Positions 1-8,260 of a DNA stretch of 64,000 bases are shown in pieces. A program made the position numbers and the translations under genes. The notes under the pieces are model-generated. The model saw only the letters and a program-made list of their open reading frames with translations. It was not told the DNA's origin and searched no databases. The number at the start of each line of letters is the position of its first letter. Within the stretch, counting starts at the first letter, position 1. Origin of the DNA: Collinsella sp. (GTDB taxonomy: Bacteria > Actinomycetota > Coriobacteriia > Coriobacteriales > Coriobacteriaceae); contig DXMA01000012.1 of the NCBI GenBank assembly GCA_019414445.1, positions 9,448 to 73,447 on the forward strand, in the 5' to 3' direction.

Positions 1-2
1 TA

Positions 3-896
3 CTCGCCATCTCTGCCGGGTTGCTGTTTGGCGCGGGGACCACGGCCATGGACGCCTATCCGCGCTTTTTGACGGAGGCGCCCGAGGAGCTTTTGCGCAT
101 AAACGGCCTCAACAATATCGCGACAAGTGTCGCGGTGATCGTTGGACCTGCCCTTGGAGGCGTTATCGCCTCGGCCTTTTCCAACCAAGGGGTGTTTTTC
201 CTGCTCGCGGCAGCACCTGTTCCCGCTTTGCTGCTTGTGGCCTCGTTGCGTGAAGGCACTGCTGTTCAGGGCGTCGACAAGCCGGAGTCTCGCGATGGGG
301 CGACGGGCTTGCGATCGCTTTGGGAGGGCGTTATTGTCACGGCGGCCGATGTCGACCTGCGTCTGATTTTTCTCATGGGCTTTATGGGTTTCTTTGCCTA
401 CGGGGCGTTCGATTCGCTCGAGTCGCTGTTCTACCGCGATGTTCTCTGCGTGGGTGCGGAGTGGATGGGATGGCTGTCGGCCATCGCCGGCATCGGCGGA
501 ACGCTGGGGTCGTACCTGATCATGCGCGTGCCGTCGGGATGCATCAGGCTGGAGCTTCTGGCGGCGATGCTGCTGGTGACGGGCGTGGGCTCCGTTGTGT
601 ATGTGGGTACCGCCCATGTTGCCGTTGCTGCGGTGGGGCAGCTTGTCTGCGGCATCGGTTTTGGCGCCATGGGACCGGTGCGCGTCACGCTCACCCAGCG
701 CTTGAGCGACCCTGCCAAGGTGGGGCGCGTGCTGGGCGTGATGCGCGTGGGCCTCAACGGCGCCGGCGTGCTGCCGCTGATTGTGGCTCCGTTTTTGGCC
801 GATGCCTTTGGCGTGCAGGGAGTACTTGTTGGCGCAAGCCTGGCAACGGCCGCTATCGCCTGCACGTTTTGGGCAATCGCCCGGCATCGGGGCTAG
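3..896 (+). CDS. MFS transporter, C-terminal part
   Basis: The frame is open from the first bases of the window, so the gene begins upstream and only its last 297 residues are visible. They contain at least eight hydrophobic segments joined by short charged loops. The longest loop lies around residues 85-110, where the central cytoplasmic loop separates the two six-helix halves of a major facilitator. The motif GPALGGVIAS and the ending IARHRG fit the family. Substrate cannot be inferred. A 9-bp inverted repeat at 982-1016 lies downstream and may end the transcript. Confidence 0.8.
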   Translation, partial: LAISAGLLFGAGTTAMDAYPRFLTEAPEELLRINGLNNIATSVAVIVGPALGGVIASAFSNQGVFFLLAAAPVPALLLVASLREGTAVQGVDKPESRDGATGLRSLWEGVIVTAADVDLRLIFLMGFMGFFAYGAFDSLESLFYRDVLCVGAEWMGWLSAIAGIGGTLGSYLIMRVPSGCIRLELLAAMLLVTGVGSVVYVGTAHVAVAAVGQLVCGIGFGAMGPVRVTLTQRLSDPAKVGRVLGVMRVGLNGAGVLPLIVAPFLADAFGVQGVLVGASLATAAIACTFWAIARHRG

Positions 897-1206
897 ACTC
901 GCGGTGTCCCACTTGCTTTGCTGAATAAGTAGTATGGCGTGCCAATTTTGTGCAATAGAACCGATAGCATAGGGATAAACAAAGTGGCCGCCCCACGTAA
1001 GCGAAGACGGCCACTTCTCACGATGAAAACGTGTATCGGAGTTGGCAAGACCCGCGGCAACGGGTGCCATCCGTGTTCCTATCTTATCCGCAAGCGTTGC
1101 GGCAAGCGATTGAAGGACGCAGACAGGATGTATTTGTGTCCGCACGGACCCGTAGACTTCTCGATAAGGTTACTTGCCGGTTTATTCGGCCGTTAGAGGA
1201 GCTGCC
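897..1206. other. Intergenic region with one hairpin
   Basis: This 310-base gap shows no convincing gene; the short open frames in it lack a good ribosome site and have an unusual composition. A perfect 9-bp inverted repeat (AAGTGGCCG at 982-990, CGGCCACTT at 1008-1016, 17-nt loop) may terminate the upstream transporter, although no T-run follows. I see no known riboswitch. Confidence 0.5.
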
Positions 1207-1533
1207 ATGTACGAGCCTTCACGTGTTCTTCTGTCATTTTATATCGCAGGATTTCAGTATGCCGACGGCGCTTTGGTCCTGGGCAATCTTAAAGCGGGCG
1301 ATAAGCTGGCGCTGTGTGCCGAGCGCGATAATCCCCATGACCCCGAGGCAGTTGCGATCTAATATGGCAAGACCAAACTTGGCTACGTTCCGGGAAACGA
1401 GGTCGGCCCACTGTCCTTGATGATGTATTACGGCCACGAGGACGTATTTGAGGCCCGTGTGCAACAGGTTGCCCCCGAGCGCAGCCCGTGGCATCAGGTG
1501 CGCGTTGGGCTCTATGTGGTGGATGCTCGCTAG
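1207..1533 (+). pseudogene. HIRAN domain protein interrupted by one in-frame TAA
   Basis: The frame starts at ATG 1207 behind GAGGAG and reads through a HIRAN-type domain: FYIAGFQYADG, then LVLERDNPHDPEAVAI-like residues (exactly AERDNPHDPEAVAI). It stops at TAA 1360-1362. Ignoring that stop, the same frame continues with YGKTKLGYVPGNE, the typical second half of HIRAN, and ends at TAG 1531-1533. The family normally has an aromatic residue at the stop position, so a TAC-to-TAA change is the simplest explanation. HIRAN domains bind DNA 3' ends or occur in helicase-linked proteins. It could also be a sequencing error; there is no frameshift. Confidence 0.8.
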
Positions 1534-1551
1534 TCGGCAATGGAGGCTGCC

Positions 1552-1728
1552 ATGTTTGACGACGACCTGTTCGATTTGACGGACGATCCGTTTGAGTGGG
1601 ATATGCTGCTCGATGACGATGAGTTGGAACAGGATCGTATGAAGCGGCAGGACAAGAAAACTCAGAGTGACGCTTCGAAAAAGCAAGACAAGCGCCGCCG
1701 CAGACTGTTCGGCGGGCTCTTTGAATAA
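1552..1728 (+). CDS. Small charged hypothetical protein
   Basis: This 58-residue protein has a strongly acidic first half (FDDDLFDLTDDPFEW, then LLDDDELEQ) and a basic second half that ends in KRRRRLFGGLFE. An upstream in-frame ATG at 1540 would overlap the GGAGG at 1542-1546, which serves the ATG at 1552 much better. It lies 18 bases after the HIRAN frame and is probably co-transcribed with it. I recognise no domain. The split charge suggests contact with a nucleic acid or a basic partner, but that is only inference. Confidence 0.6.
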   Translation: MFDDDLFDLTDDPFEWDMLLDDDELEQDRMKRQDKKTQSDASKKQDKRRRRLFGGLFE

Positions 1729-1794
1729 CCGCCGCATCGCTGCGTCTGTATACTTAGCACGAGTTGAACACGTTGCGAAATGAGGACAGAGACG

Positions 1795-2340
1795 ATGATG
1801 TGGTTTACCGCCGACCTGCACCTGGGCGATACGAATATCTTGCACGATATGGATCGGCCGTTTGATTCGGTCGAGGAGATGAACCGCAAGGTCATCGATG
1901 CCATCAATGAGTGCGTGGCTGTGGACGACCGCCTCTATATCTTGGGAGACTTTACCTATCGTTTGCCCCTGGCGGAGGCGGTGCGCCTGCGCGGGCGCAT
2001 CGAATGCCGGAACGTGACGCTCATCCGCGGTAACCATGACGGCGATTGGGAAGATCCCGACGTGCCGCAGATTTGGGAAGACGTGCGCGATTATCTGGAG
2101 ATTGCCCCAGGCTATGCCAAGGGCCATCGCCTGGTTATGAGCCACTACCCCATGCTCAGCTGGAACGGAAAGGCGCGTGGCGCCATCATGCTGCACGGGC
2201 ATATCCACAGCAGGGGAGACCGCACCAACTCGCGCAACCGCGATCGCGAGCGCCCTATCTTTCGCTACGATGTCGGTCTCGATGCCAATGACTACAAGCC
2301 CGTAAGCCGCGATCAGATTCTTAGCTTCTTTGGGTTATAG
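1795..2340 (+). CDS. Metallophosphoesterase
   Basis: This is a 181-residue calcineurin-like phosphoesterase with all the metal-site blocks in order: TADLHLGD near the N-terminus, LGDFTYR, RGNHDGDW, SHYPMLSW and HGHIHSR. These match the D-x-H, GD, GNHD, H and GHxH motifs that coordinate the two metals. The frame is open from ATG 1780, but GAGGA at 1783-1787 sits correctly for ATG 1795 or 1798. It is a soluble single-domain protein. The natural substrate (phosphodiester, nucleotide or protein phosphate) cannot be told. A double hairpin and terminator follow directly. Confidence 0.88.
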   Translation: MMWFTADLHLGDTNILHDMDRPFDSVEEMNRKVIDAINECVAVDDRLYILGDFTYRLPLAEAVRLRGRIECRNVTLIRGNHDGDWEDPDVPQIWEDVRDYLEIAPGYAKGHRLVMSHYPMLSWNGKARGAIMLHGHIHSRGDRTNSRNRDRERPIFRYDVGLDANDYKPVSRDQILSFFGL

Positions 2341-2393
2341 GGCGCCAGAACCACCACAAAGGGGACAGTCGCCTTTGTGGTGGTTCTGGCGCC
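2341..2393. repeat. Perfect long stem-loop with GGGGACAG loop
   Basis: Perfect 22-bp inverted repeat, arms 2341-2362 and 2372-2393, starting two bases after the metallophosphatase stop codon. If the innermost two pairs are left open the loop is 13 nt and begins GGGGACAG. It belongs with the other RGGGAC-loop hairpins in this window (16458-16494 and 49695-49729). Its right arm shares GGCGCC with the next hairpin, so the two cannot form fully at once. Confidence 0.85.
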
Positions 2394-2422
2394 GTTGCCA
2401 TTATGGCAGCGGCGCCTTTTTT
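2388..2422 (+). terminator. Intrinsic terminator overlapping the previous hairpin
   Basis: Arms GGCGCCGTTGCC (2388-2399) and GGCAGCGGCGCC (2405-2416) pair with a single G-U, around an ATTAT loop, and six T residues follow. It should end transcription of the metallophosphatase. Bases 2388-2393 also form the base of the 22-bp stem upstream. Confidence 0.85.
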
Positions 2423-2480
2423 GTCCGTGCGGCGCGGTAGAGTGTAGGCGGTTGAAATTTGCGTCCATCGAGGAGCTGCT

Positions 2481-4238
2481 ATGAACGAGATCAAGTGCCC
2501 GCATTGTGGCGAAGTTTTTAAGGTCGATGCGTCCGGCTATGCGGATATCGTCAAGCAGGTGCGCGATGCCGAGTTCTCGCGCGACCTGGATGAGCGCGTG
2601 AAGGCGGTCCAGCGCGAGGGCGAGCAGGCACTGGAGCTTGAGCGCTCGCGCTCGACGGCTGCTTTGCAAAAGGCAGAGTCTCAGCGCGACGCTCAGCTTG
2701 TCGAGCAGAAGAACGCTGCAGCTCAGCAGCTGGCACAAGAGGTTGCCAAGCGCGACGCTGAGCTTGCCGAGCTGCGCGCCAAGCTCGAAGGCGCTGCCGC
2801 AGAGCGCGAGAGTGCAAGTCAGCGCGCGGCGGTTGAGGCCCGTTCCGATGCTCAAAAGGAGAATGCCGAGCTTCAGCGCGAGATCGACAATTTACGTGCG
2901 CAGTTGGAGCGCAAAGATGATGAAGCCAGGCTTGCCGAGGCGGCGGCACGCAATGCTGCTCAAAACGACCTGTCCGCGCGCGACGCTCAGATTGCCGAGC
3001 TGCAGGCCAGGATCGCCGCGGCGGACAAGGCCCAGGAGATGGCGCTTGCCGCTGCCGCGGCAGAGTCGCAGCGTGAGCTCGATGCCGCTCGCAGCGAGGC
3101 CGAGCGCGCGCTTACTGACTATCGCGCGAAGGTGCAAGAGAAGTTTTCCGCCGCAAAGGCTCAGTCCGAGCAAGAGGCCGAGGGCCTGCGTGCCCAGCTG
3201 CGCGAGCAGGAACTGATGGCAAAAATGAACCTGTCAGAGGCGGTCGCCGCGGCGGAGCGAGAGCGCGATGAGGCACGTGCCAAACTGACGAGCGAGCTGG
3301 CGGTGCGCGATTCTCGCGAGGAGCAAGCCAAGGCGGCACACGAGCTCGAGCTTGCGCAGGCCAAGCGCGCGAGCGATGACCTGATTCGCTACAAGGATGA
3401 AGAGATTGAGCGCCTTAAGGACATGAAGGTTCGCCTGTCCACCAAGATGGTGGGCGAGTCGCTCGAGCAGCACTGCGAGACCGAGTTTAACCGTCTGCGC
3501 ATGACGGCGTTTCCCAATGCGTACTTCGAGAAAGATAACGATGCATCCGAGGGCACCAAGGGAGACTTCATTTTCTGTGAGTGCGACGCGAGCGGCAACG
3601 AGGTCATTTCGATTATGTTCGAGATGAAAAACGAGAACGACGAGACCGCGACCAAGCATAAAAACGAGGACTTCTTTAAGAAACTCGATCACGATCGTCG
3701 CCAGAAAGGCTGTGAGTACGCGGTGCTCTGCACGCTGCTCGAGCCCGAGAGCGAGCTTTACAACGCGGGAATCGTGGACGTGAGCTATCGCTACGAGAAG
3801 ATGTATGTGATCCGCCCGCAGTTTTTCATTCCCATGATTACGCTTCTTCGCAACGCCGCCATGGGTTCGCTGCGCTATAAGCAGGAGCTAGCGGAGTACA
3901 AACAGCAGAATATCGACGTTACGAACTTCGAAGCCAAGATGGAAAAGTTCAAGAATGATTTCGGCCGCAACTACGAGATTGCGAGCCGCAAGTTCCAAAC
4001 AGCAATCGATGAGATCGACAAGACGATTAGCCATCTGCAGAAAACCAAGGAGGCGTTGCTGTCCTCCGAGAACAACCTGCGCCTAGCCAACAAGAAAGCC
4101 GACGATCTTACCATTCGCAAGCTCACGTGGGGCAACAAGACCATGAAGGCGGCGTTTGACGAGGCGCGCGGGACTGCGTCAGAGACAAACGATGAGCCAG
4201 CCGAGGCGGATTCGTATGAGATCGAGGATGCCGAGTAA
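2481..4238 (+). CDS. DUF2130 domain coiled-coil protein, possible nuclease
   Basis: This 585-residue protein begins with a short metal-binding-like knuckle (CPHCGEVF). About 280 residues of Ala/Glu/Arg/Lys-rich heptads follow, predicted to form a long coiled coil, and then the globular DUF2130 domain (about 310-530). A second short coiled coil and an acidic tail end the protein. In the globular domain GDFIF (Asp362) is followed 19 residues later by FEMKNE (Glu381, Lys383), the spacing of a PD-(D/E)XK nuclease core. The family is common in bacteria but its role is unknown to me. ATG 2481 follows GAGGAG. The gene stands alone and converges on the DUF3516 helicase. Confidence 0.85.
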   Translation: MNEIKCPHCGEVFKVDASGYADIVKQVRDAEFSRDLDERVKAVQREGEQALELERSRSTAALQKAESQRDAQLVEQKNAAAQQLAQEVAKRDAELAELRAKLEGAAAERESASQRAAVEARSDAQKENAELQREIDNLRAQLERKDDEARLAEAAARNAAQNDLSARDAQIAELQARIAAADKAQEMALAAAAAESQRELDAARSEAERALTDYRAKVQEKFSAAKAQSEQEAEGLRAQLREQELMAKMNLSEAVAAAERERDEARAKLTSELAVRDSREEQAKAAHELELAQAKRASDDLIRYKDEEIERLKDMKVRLSTKMVGESLEQHCETEFNRLRMTAFPNAYFEKDNDASEGTKGDFIFCECDASGNEVISIMFEMKNENDETATKHKNEDFFKKLDHDRRQKGCEYAVLCTLLEPESELYNAGIVDVSYRYEKMYVIRPQFFIPMITLLRNAAMGSLRYKQELAEYKQQNIDVTNFEAKMEKFKNDFGRNYEIASRKFQTAIDEIDKTISHLQKTKEALLSSENNLRLANKKADDLTIRKLTWGNKTMKAAFDEARGTASETNDEPAEADSYEIEDAE

Positions 4239-4261
4239 GGTATAGCGGATAGTGCAAAAGC

Positions 4262-4299
4262 GGGGCCGCTGGCGAAATTGCCAACGGCCCCGTTTCGTT
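4262..4299. terminator. Terminator between convergent genes
   Basis: Arms GGGGCCGCTGGC (4262-4273) and GCCAACGGCCCC (4280-4291) pair with one mismatch. The stem is followed by CGTTTCGTTT on the plus strand and by a purine-rich stretch upstream that gives T-rich sequence on the minus strand. It can serve both the DUF2130 gene and the helicase gene that ends at 4313. Confidence 0.75.
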
Positions 4300-4312
4300 T
4301 CGGTATGTTCGG

Positions 4313-6994
4313 CTAGTCCTCGAGCAGGTCCTCGATAAAGCCGACACGGTAGTTTTTGAAAATGACCTCGCCACCGTCTTGCGTGGCGTCCAGATCGACA
4401 TCGCCCATGATGCCAAAATCGTGGTCGCCATCCTCGTCGGCAAAGATCTGGTGCACGTGCCATACGTGCGCGGTCTTCTCGTCGGACTCATCGATGGAGA
4501 ACATCGCGGCGCTGCGGGCATCTCCGTCGGTGAGGATTTCCTCGTGCTGCTCATGGTAGGCATCGAGCGCCTTTTGCCAGCGAATCTCGCTCATGCCCCA
4601 GTCGTCGTCGAGTTCGCCCAGGTCGCGAACGTGCTCGCGGGCGGCAAGGGTCACGCGGCGGAAGAGCGCATTGCGCACCAGCAGCGTGCAGCCGCGGCGG
4701 TCCGCCACGACCTCGTCGATGCCCTGTGGCGGCGCGGCATCGAGGGCTGCCGGGTTGCCGGCGTTCTCCCACTCGTCCACCAGGCTCGAGTCGACCGAGC
4801 GCACCACAAAGCCCAGCCACGAGATAATGTCGCGCAGGCGCTCGTCGCGCTTCTCGATGGGTACGGTGCGGTCGAGAGAACGGTAAGCCTCTGCCAGGTA
4901 GCGCAGCAAAATGCCCTCGGAGCGGGCGATGCCGAGCTTTTGAATGTAGCCCTTAAAATCGCTCGCGCTTTCCAACATATCGCGCAGGACGCTCTTGGGG
5001 GAGAGCTGGTAGTCGTTTGCCCAGGGCACTTCCTGGCAGTACTTGTCAAAGGCGGCATCGAGCAGGTCCTCGAGCGGCTTTTCGTGCGTGACGTCCTGAA
5101 TGCGCTCCAGGCGCTCCTCGTATTCGACGCCGTCGGCCTTCATCTCGGCCATGGCGCGGTCGCGCGCGGCGCGCTCCTGTGCGCGCAATACCTGCTTGGG
5201 ATCCTCGAGCGTTGCCTCGACCATCGAGATCAGATCCATGGTATAGGTCTCGCTCTCGGGATCGAGCAGCTCCAACGCGGCAAGCAAAAACGGCGAGAGC
5301 GGCTGGTCGAGCGCAAAGTCCTCGGGCAGGTCGACCGTCAGCGCGTAGTCGATGTCCGGCGCGGCATCAGCCGGAGCGTCGGGTGCGGGCGGTACCTCGG
5401 TGCGCACGACGACGCCGGAGTCGATGAGCGTGGCGAAGATTTCGTCGGCGCGAACCTCGAGCTTGGCCTTTTCTTCGGGGGTCTGCAGGCTTGTCTCGAT
5501 GAGGTCGTGCACGCGGGCGCGAGCGTCACCGCCCTGCTCGACCACGCTAATCACCATGGAGTGTGTGATGCGAAGGCGCGGCTTGAGCGTTTCGGGCTGC
5601 GTCTCGATCAGGCGCTCAAAGGTCTGCTTGTTCCAGGTGACAAAGCCCTCGGGGGCCTTCTTCTTTTTAATCTTGCGGAGCTTCTTGGGGTCGTCACCCG
5701 CCTTGGCCATGAGCTTGGCGTTCTCGATCTCGTGCTCGGGTGCCTCGGCAATCACCATGCCCTCGGTATCGAAGCCCGAGCGGCCGGCGCGACCGGCAAT
5801 CTGATGAAACTCGCGGGCGCGCAGACGACGCATCTTGTAGCCGTCGAACTTGGTGAGCGCGGTGAGCACCACAGTATGGATGGGCACGTTGATACCGACG
5901 CCGAGCGTATCGGTGCCGCAGATGACGGGCAACAGGCCCTGTTGTGCCAAGCGCTCGACCAGCAGACGATAGCGCGGCAACATGCCAGCATGGTGCACGC
6001 CGACGCCGCATCCGAGCAAGCGCTTAAGAATCTTGCCAAAGGCCGTCGAGAAGCTCGTGTCCTTGGCCGCCTCCTTGATGGCCTCGCGCTGCTCCTTGCT
6101 GGCAATACCAAAGTTGGCGAGGGATTGCGCCGTCGCAAGTGCGGCGTCCTGGCTAAAGTGCACGATGTAGAGCGGGGCCTCGCCGCGGCGCATTGCGAGC
6201 TCGACCGTGCCCTCGAGGGAGGTCGTCACATAGTCATAACTCAGCGGAACCGGACGCGGGGCGTCGACAACCAAGTCGCAGGTTGCGCCGGTGTGCTCCT
6301 CAAGTGAGGCGGCGATGGCAGTGACATCGCCGAGTGTGGCGCTCATGAGCATGAATTGCGTGTGAGGCAGGGTGAGCAGCGGCACCTGCCAGGCCCAACC
6401 GCGATCAGGGTCGGCAAAGTAGTGGAACTCGTCCATGGCGACGCAGCCAACATCGGCATCTTCGCCCTCGCGCAGTGCGTCGTTGGCAAGGATCTCTGCC
6501 GTGCAGCAGATGACGGGCGCCTTGGTGTTGATATGCGTGTCGCCGGTGATCATACCGACGTTATCGCGGCCGAGCACCTGTACCAGATCGAAGAACTTTT
6601 CGCTGACCAGGGCCTTGATAGGGGCCGTGTAATAGCAACGTTTGCCCTGCGCCATGCCCATAAAGAGCATGCCCAGCGCGACAAGCGACTTGCCCGATCC
6701 GGTCGGTGTTCCCAAAATGACATGGTCACCGGCGGCTAGATCCATGAGGGCCTCTTCTTGGTGATCCCACAGCTCAATGCCGCGATTGCTCGTCCATTCA
6801 AAGAAGCGTTCGAAGGCCTGATCGGGCGTGAGCCACGGTTCGGGCTCACTGCCGTCTTCGGGCTCCCACCAGGTGGGGGAGAGCGCGCCGAGCGAGCCGA
6901 ACTCGGCCTCGGTTCCCGTGCCGCCCGAGAATGAGCTGGCGGCGCCGGCGCCCGAGACGGTGCTGGCGGCGGTATCTGTCGTGGTCTGTGCCAT
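4313..6994 (-). CDS. DEAD/DEAH helicase with DUF3516 C-terminus
   Basis: This is an 893-residue superfamily 2 helicase of the Ski2-like type. A low-complexity Ser/Gly/Thr N-terminus of about 40 residues precedes motif I (GTPTGSGKS, residues 95-103), motif Ia (TAPIKALVSEK), motif II as DEFH (188-191), motif III (SATL) and motif VI (HQIAGRAGRSGFD, about 395). The second half matches the DUF3516 region found with such helicases in Actinomycetota, and DEFH in place of DEAH or DECH is usual there. It probably unwinds RNA or DNA; no nuclease domain is visible. The gene stands alone, with a 123-bp inverted-repeat element upstream. Confidence 0.88.
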   Translation of the reverse strand: MAQTTTDTAASTVSGAGAASSFSGGTGTEAEFGSLGALSPTWWEPEDGSEPEPWLTPDQAFERFFEWTSNRGIELWDHQEEALMDLAAGDHVILGTPTGSGKSLVALGMLFMGMAQGKRCYYTAPIKALVSEKFFDLVQVLGRDNVGMITGDTHINTKAPVICCTAEILANDALREGEDADVGCVAMDEFHYFADPDRGWAWQVPLLTLPHTQFMLMSATLGDVTAIAASLEEHTGATCDLVVDAPRPVPLSYDYVTTSLEGTVELAMRRGEAPLYIVHFSQDAALATAQSLANFGIASKEQREAIKEAAKDTSFSTAFGKILKRLLGCGVGVHHAGMLPRYRLLVERLAQQGLLPVICGTDTLGVGINVPIHTVVLTALTKFDGYKMRRLRAREFHQIAGRAGRSGFDTEGMVIAEAPEHEIENAKLMAKAGDDPKKLRKIKKKKAPEGFVTWNKQTFERLIETQPETLKPRLRITHSMVISVVEQGGDARARVHDLIETSLQTPEEKAKLEVRADEIFATLIDSGVVVRTEVPPAPDAPADAAPDIDYALTVDLPEDFALDQPLSPFLLAALELLDPESETYTMDLISMVEATLEDPKQVLRAQERAARDRAMAEMKADGVEYEERLERIQDVTHEKPLEDLLDAAFDKYCQEVPWANDYQLSPKSVLRDMLESASDFKGYIQKLGIARSEGILLRYLAEAYRSLDRTVPIEKRDERLRDIISWLGFVVRSVDSSLVDEWENAGNPAALDAAPPQGIDEVVADRRGCTLLVRNALFRRVTLAAREHVRDLGELDDDWGMSEIRWQKALDAYHEQHEEILTDGDARSAAMFSIDESDEKTAHVWHVHQIFADEDGDHDFGIMGDVDLDATQDGGEVIFKNYRVGFIEDLLED

Positions 6995-7115
6995 GTGGTT
7001 GCTTTCTCTCGCGTTTGTCCGCCATCCATTATGGCGTAGCGGCGGCGCGGAGTGCTAGCGCGCGGGAAAATGCAGGAAATGGGCGTTCTGCCCAGCCGTT
7101 TGGTGCAGTCGCCAG

Positions 7116-7238
7116 CTAAGTGAGTAGACTTTTTGCGATATCGCGAGCACATGGTTTTTACGCAAGGTCTCTACCTGCGGTTTTAGTTTTTGCCATACGG
7201 GTTGTGCTCGGCTGTTGTCAAAAAGTCTACTCACTTAG
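7116..7238. repeat. 123-bp element with perfect 20-bp terminal inverted repeats
   Basis: The ends are CTAAGTGAGTAGACTTTTTG (7116-7135) and its exact complement (7219-7238), 83 bases apart. Inside, CGAGCACA and TGTGCTCG form a second complementary pair near the ends, so the whole element can fold into one long hairpin. There is no open frame. It lies between the helicase start (6994) and the trmB end (7303). It could be a MITE-like element or a large structured terminator; I see no target-site duplication that would settle this. Confidence 0.8.
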
Positions 7239-7302
7239 GTTTGAGGGCCGTTCGTCGGCGCCTATTTGCGCTTGGTTGTCAACGCCGCGGCCATCAAAAG
7301 CC

Positions 7303-8142
7303 CTAGGACTCCTGCGGCAGGCGCTTTTTGCCTTTACGGGCGCGGTTTTTAAAGTTCTCGACGGCTTCTTCCATGCCCAGAGGCACATAGGTGAGCTCGT
7401 CGAGGTTATCGGGCAGGTAGCAGGCAAGACTTTGCTCCTGCATGTGACCCGCCGTGAGCACATCGTCACTGGGATGTGCGCCGGGTGTGGCGCAAATGCC
7501 ATAGACGACGGCACCCATCTCGCGCGTGCGGCGCTCGTATTCGGCCTCGGGGTGCTTGGGATGGTCGCGGCGGACGTCGTCGCTTACCCAAAGCGTGTCG
7601 TAGCCGGCCGCAGCAAACTGCCCCAAGGCGTAGTCGCGCAATGGCTTACTGTCGGTTCGCAGTGTGACGGTGGCACCGGCTGAAAAGAGCGGACGGTACA
7701 GCATTAGGTGGTCGACATGGACGAGTCGCTTTTTGGCGTACTTGGCCTTGGGCTGCGGCGTGGGAAAGTTGATGGTGATGGCATCGAGCTCGCCTGCGGC
7801 AAATAGCTGCGGCAGCGATGCGGCACCTCGGGGCAGGACGAGTGCGTTGGACAGCCCCTGCTCGCAGATTTTCTGTGCGGCATAGGCGATGCAGATGGGC
7901 TCCTGGTCCATACCGATAAAGAGCGTGTCGGGCTCACGGCGAGCTTGCTCAACCAGATAGGTGCCTTTGCCGCAGCCCAGATCCAGATGAAGGCGGGTGA
8001 AGGGTGCGCCGCCGGCTGGCGCGCAGGCTTCGCGCCAATTCCCGGCATAGGCCTCGGGGTTCGTCTCAATCGCATCGGCGTAGCGCTCCAGGCGCTCCTC
8101 GAGTACAAAGTTCTTAGGCGTGCGAACGTGGACGGCTCCCAT
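7303..8142 (-). CDS. trmB: tRNA (guanine-N7-)-methyltransferase
   Basis: This 279-residue Rossmann methyltransferase carries the SAM-binding motif LDLGCGKGTYLVE (about residues 53-65), IGMDQE as the acidic ribose-contact loop, and NFPTPQPKAKYAKKRLVH, the TrmB counterpart of the NFPDPWPKxRHxKRR signature. TrmB methylates G46 of the tRNA variable loop. The basic tail (KNRARKGKKRL) may hold RNA. Pro-Thr-Pro-Gln in place of Pro-Asp-Pro-Trp departs from the commonest signature but keeps the spacing. The downstream region holds the inverted-repeat element, and a second methyltransferase gene lies 118 bases upstream on the same strand. Confidence 0.88.
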   Translation of the reverse strand: MGAVHVRTPKNFVLEERLERYADAIETNPEAYAGNWREACAPAGGAPFTRLHLDLGCGKGTYLVEQARREPDTLFIGMDQEPICIAYAAQKICEQGLSNALVLPRGAASLPQLFAAGELDAITINFPTPQPKAKYAKKRLVHVDHLMLYRPLFSAGATVTLRTDSKPLRDYALGQFAAAGYDTLWVSDDVRRDHPKHPEAEYERRTREMGAVVYGICATPGAHPSDDVLTAGHMQEQSLACYLPDNLDELTYVPLGMEEAVENFKNRARKGKKRLPQES

Positions 8143-8260
8143 GAGGCTCCTTGGTTATAAGTATGGAACGTATAGCTGCACGCTCCGTCAATGGGTTGAA
8201 AAAGGGTGGGCATGGTTTGCCCGAAAGATGCGGTGCGGCTCGGCGGCGAGTCGCCGATAC

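Noticed and set aside
939..1196. 85-codon open frame in the gap after the MFS gene.
   Set aside because: No ribosome site, it overlaps the 982-1016 hairpin and has an atypical composition.
1360..1362. Recoding (selenocysteine or pyrrolysine) at the HIRAN stop.
   Set aside because: The codon is UAA, which is not used for either; no recoding hairpin is seen, so a nonsense change or sequencing error is simpler.
1234..2208. Minus-strand open frame of 324 codons.
   Set aside because: It crosses the metallophosphatase and HIRAN regions in antisense and has no recognisable domain.
4379..6307. Plus-strand open frame of 642 codons inside the helicase gene.
   Set aside because: It is the complement of the DUF3516 helicase and shows no family features or ribosome site.
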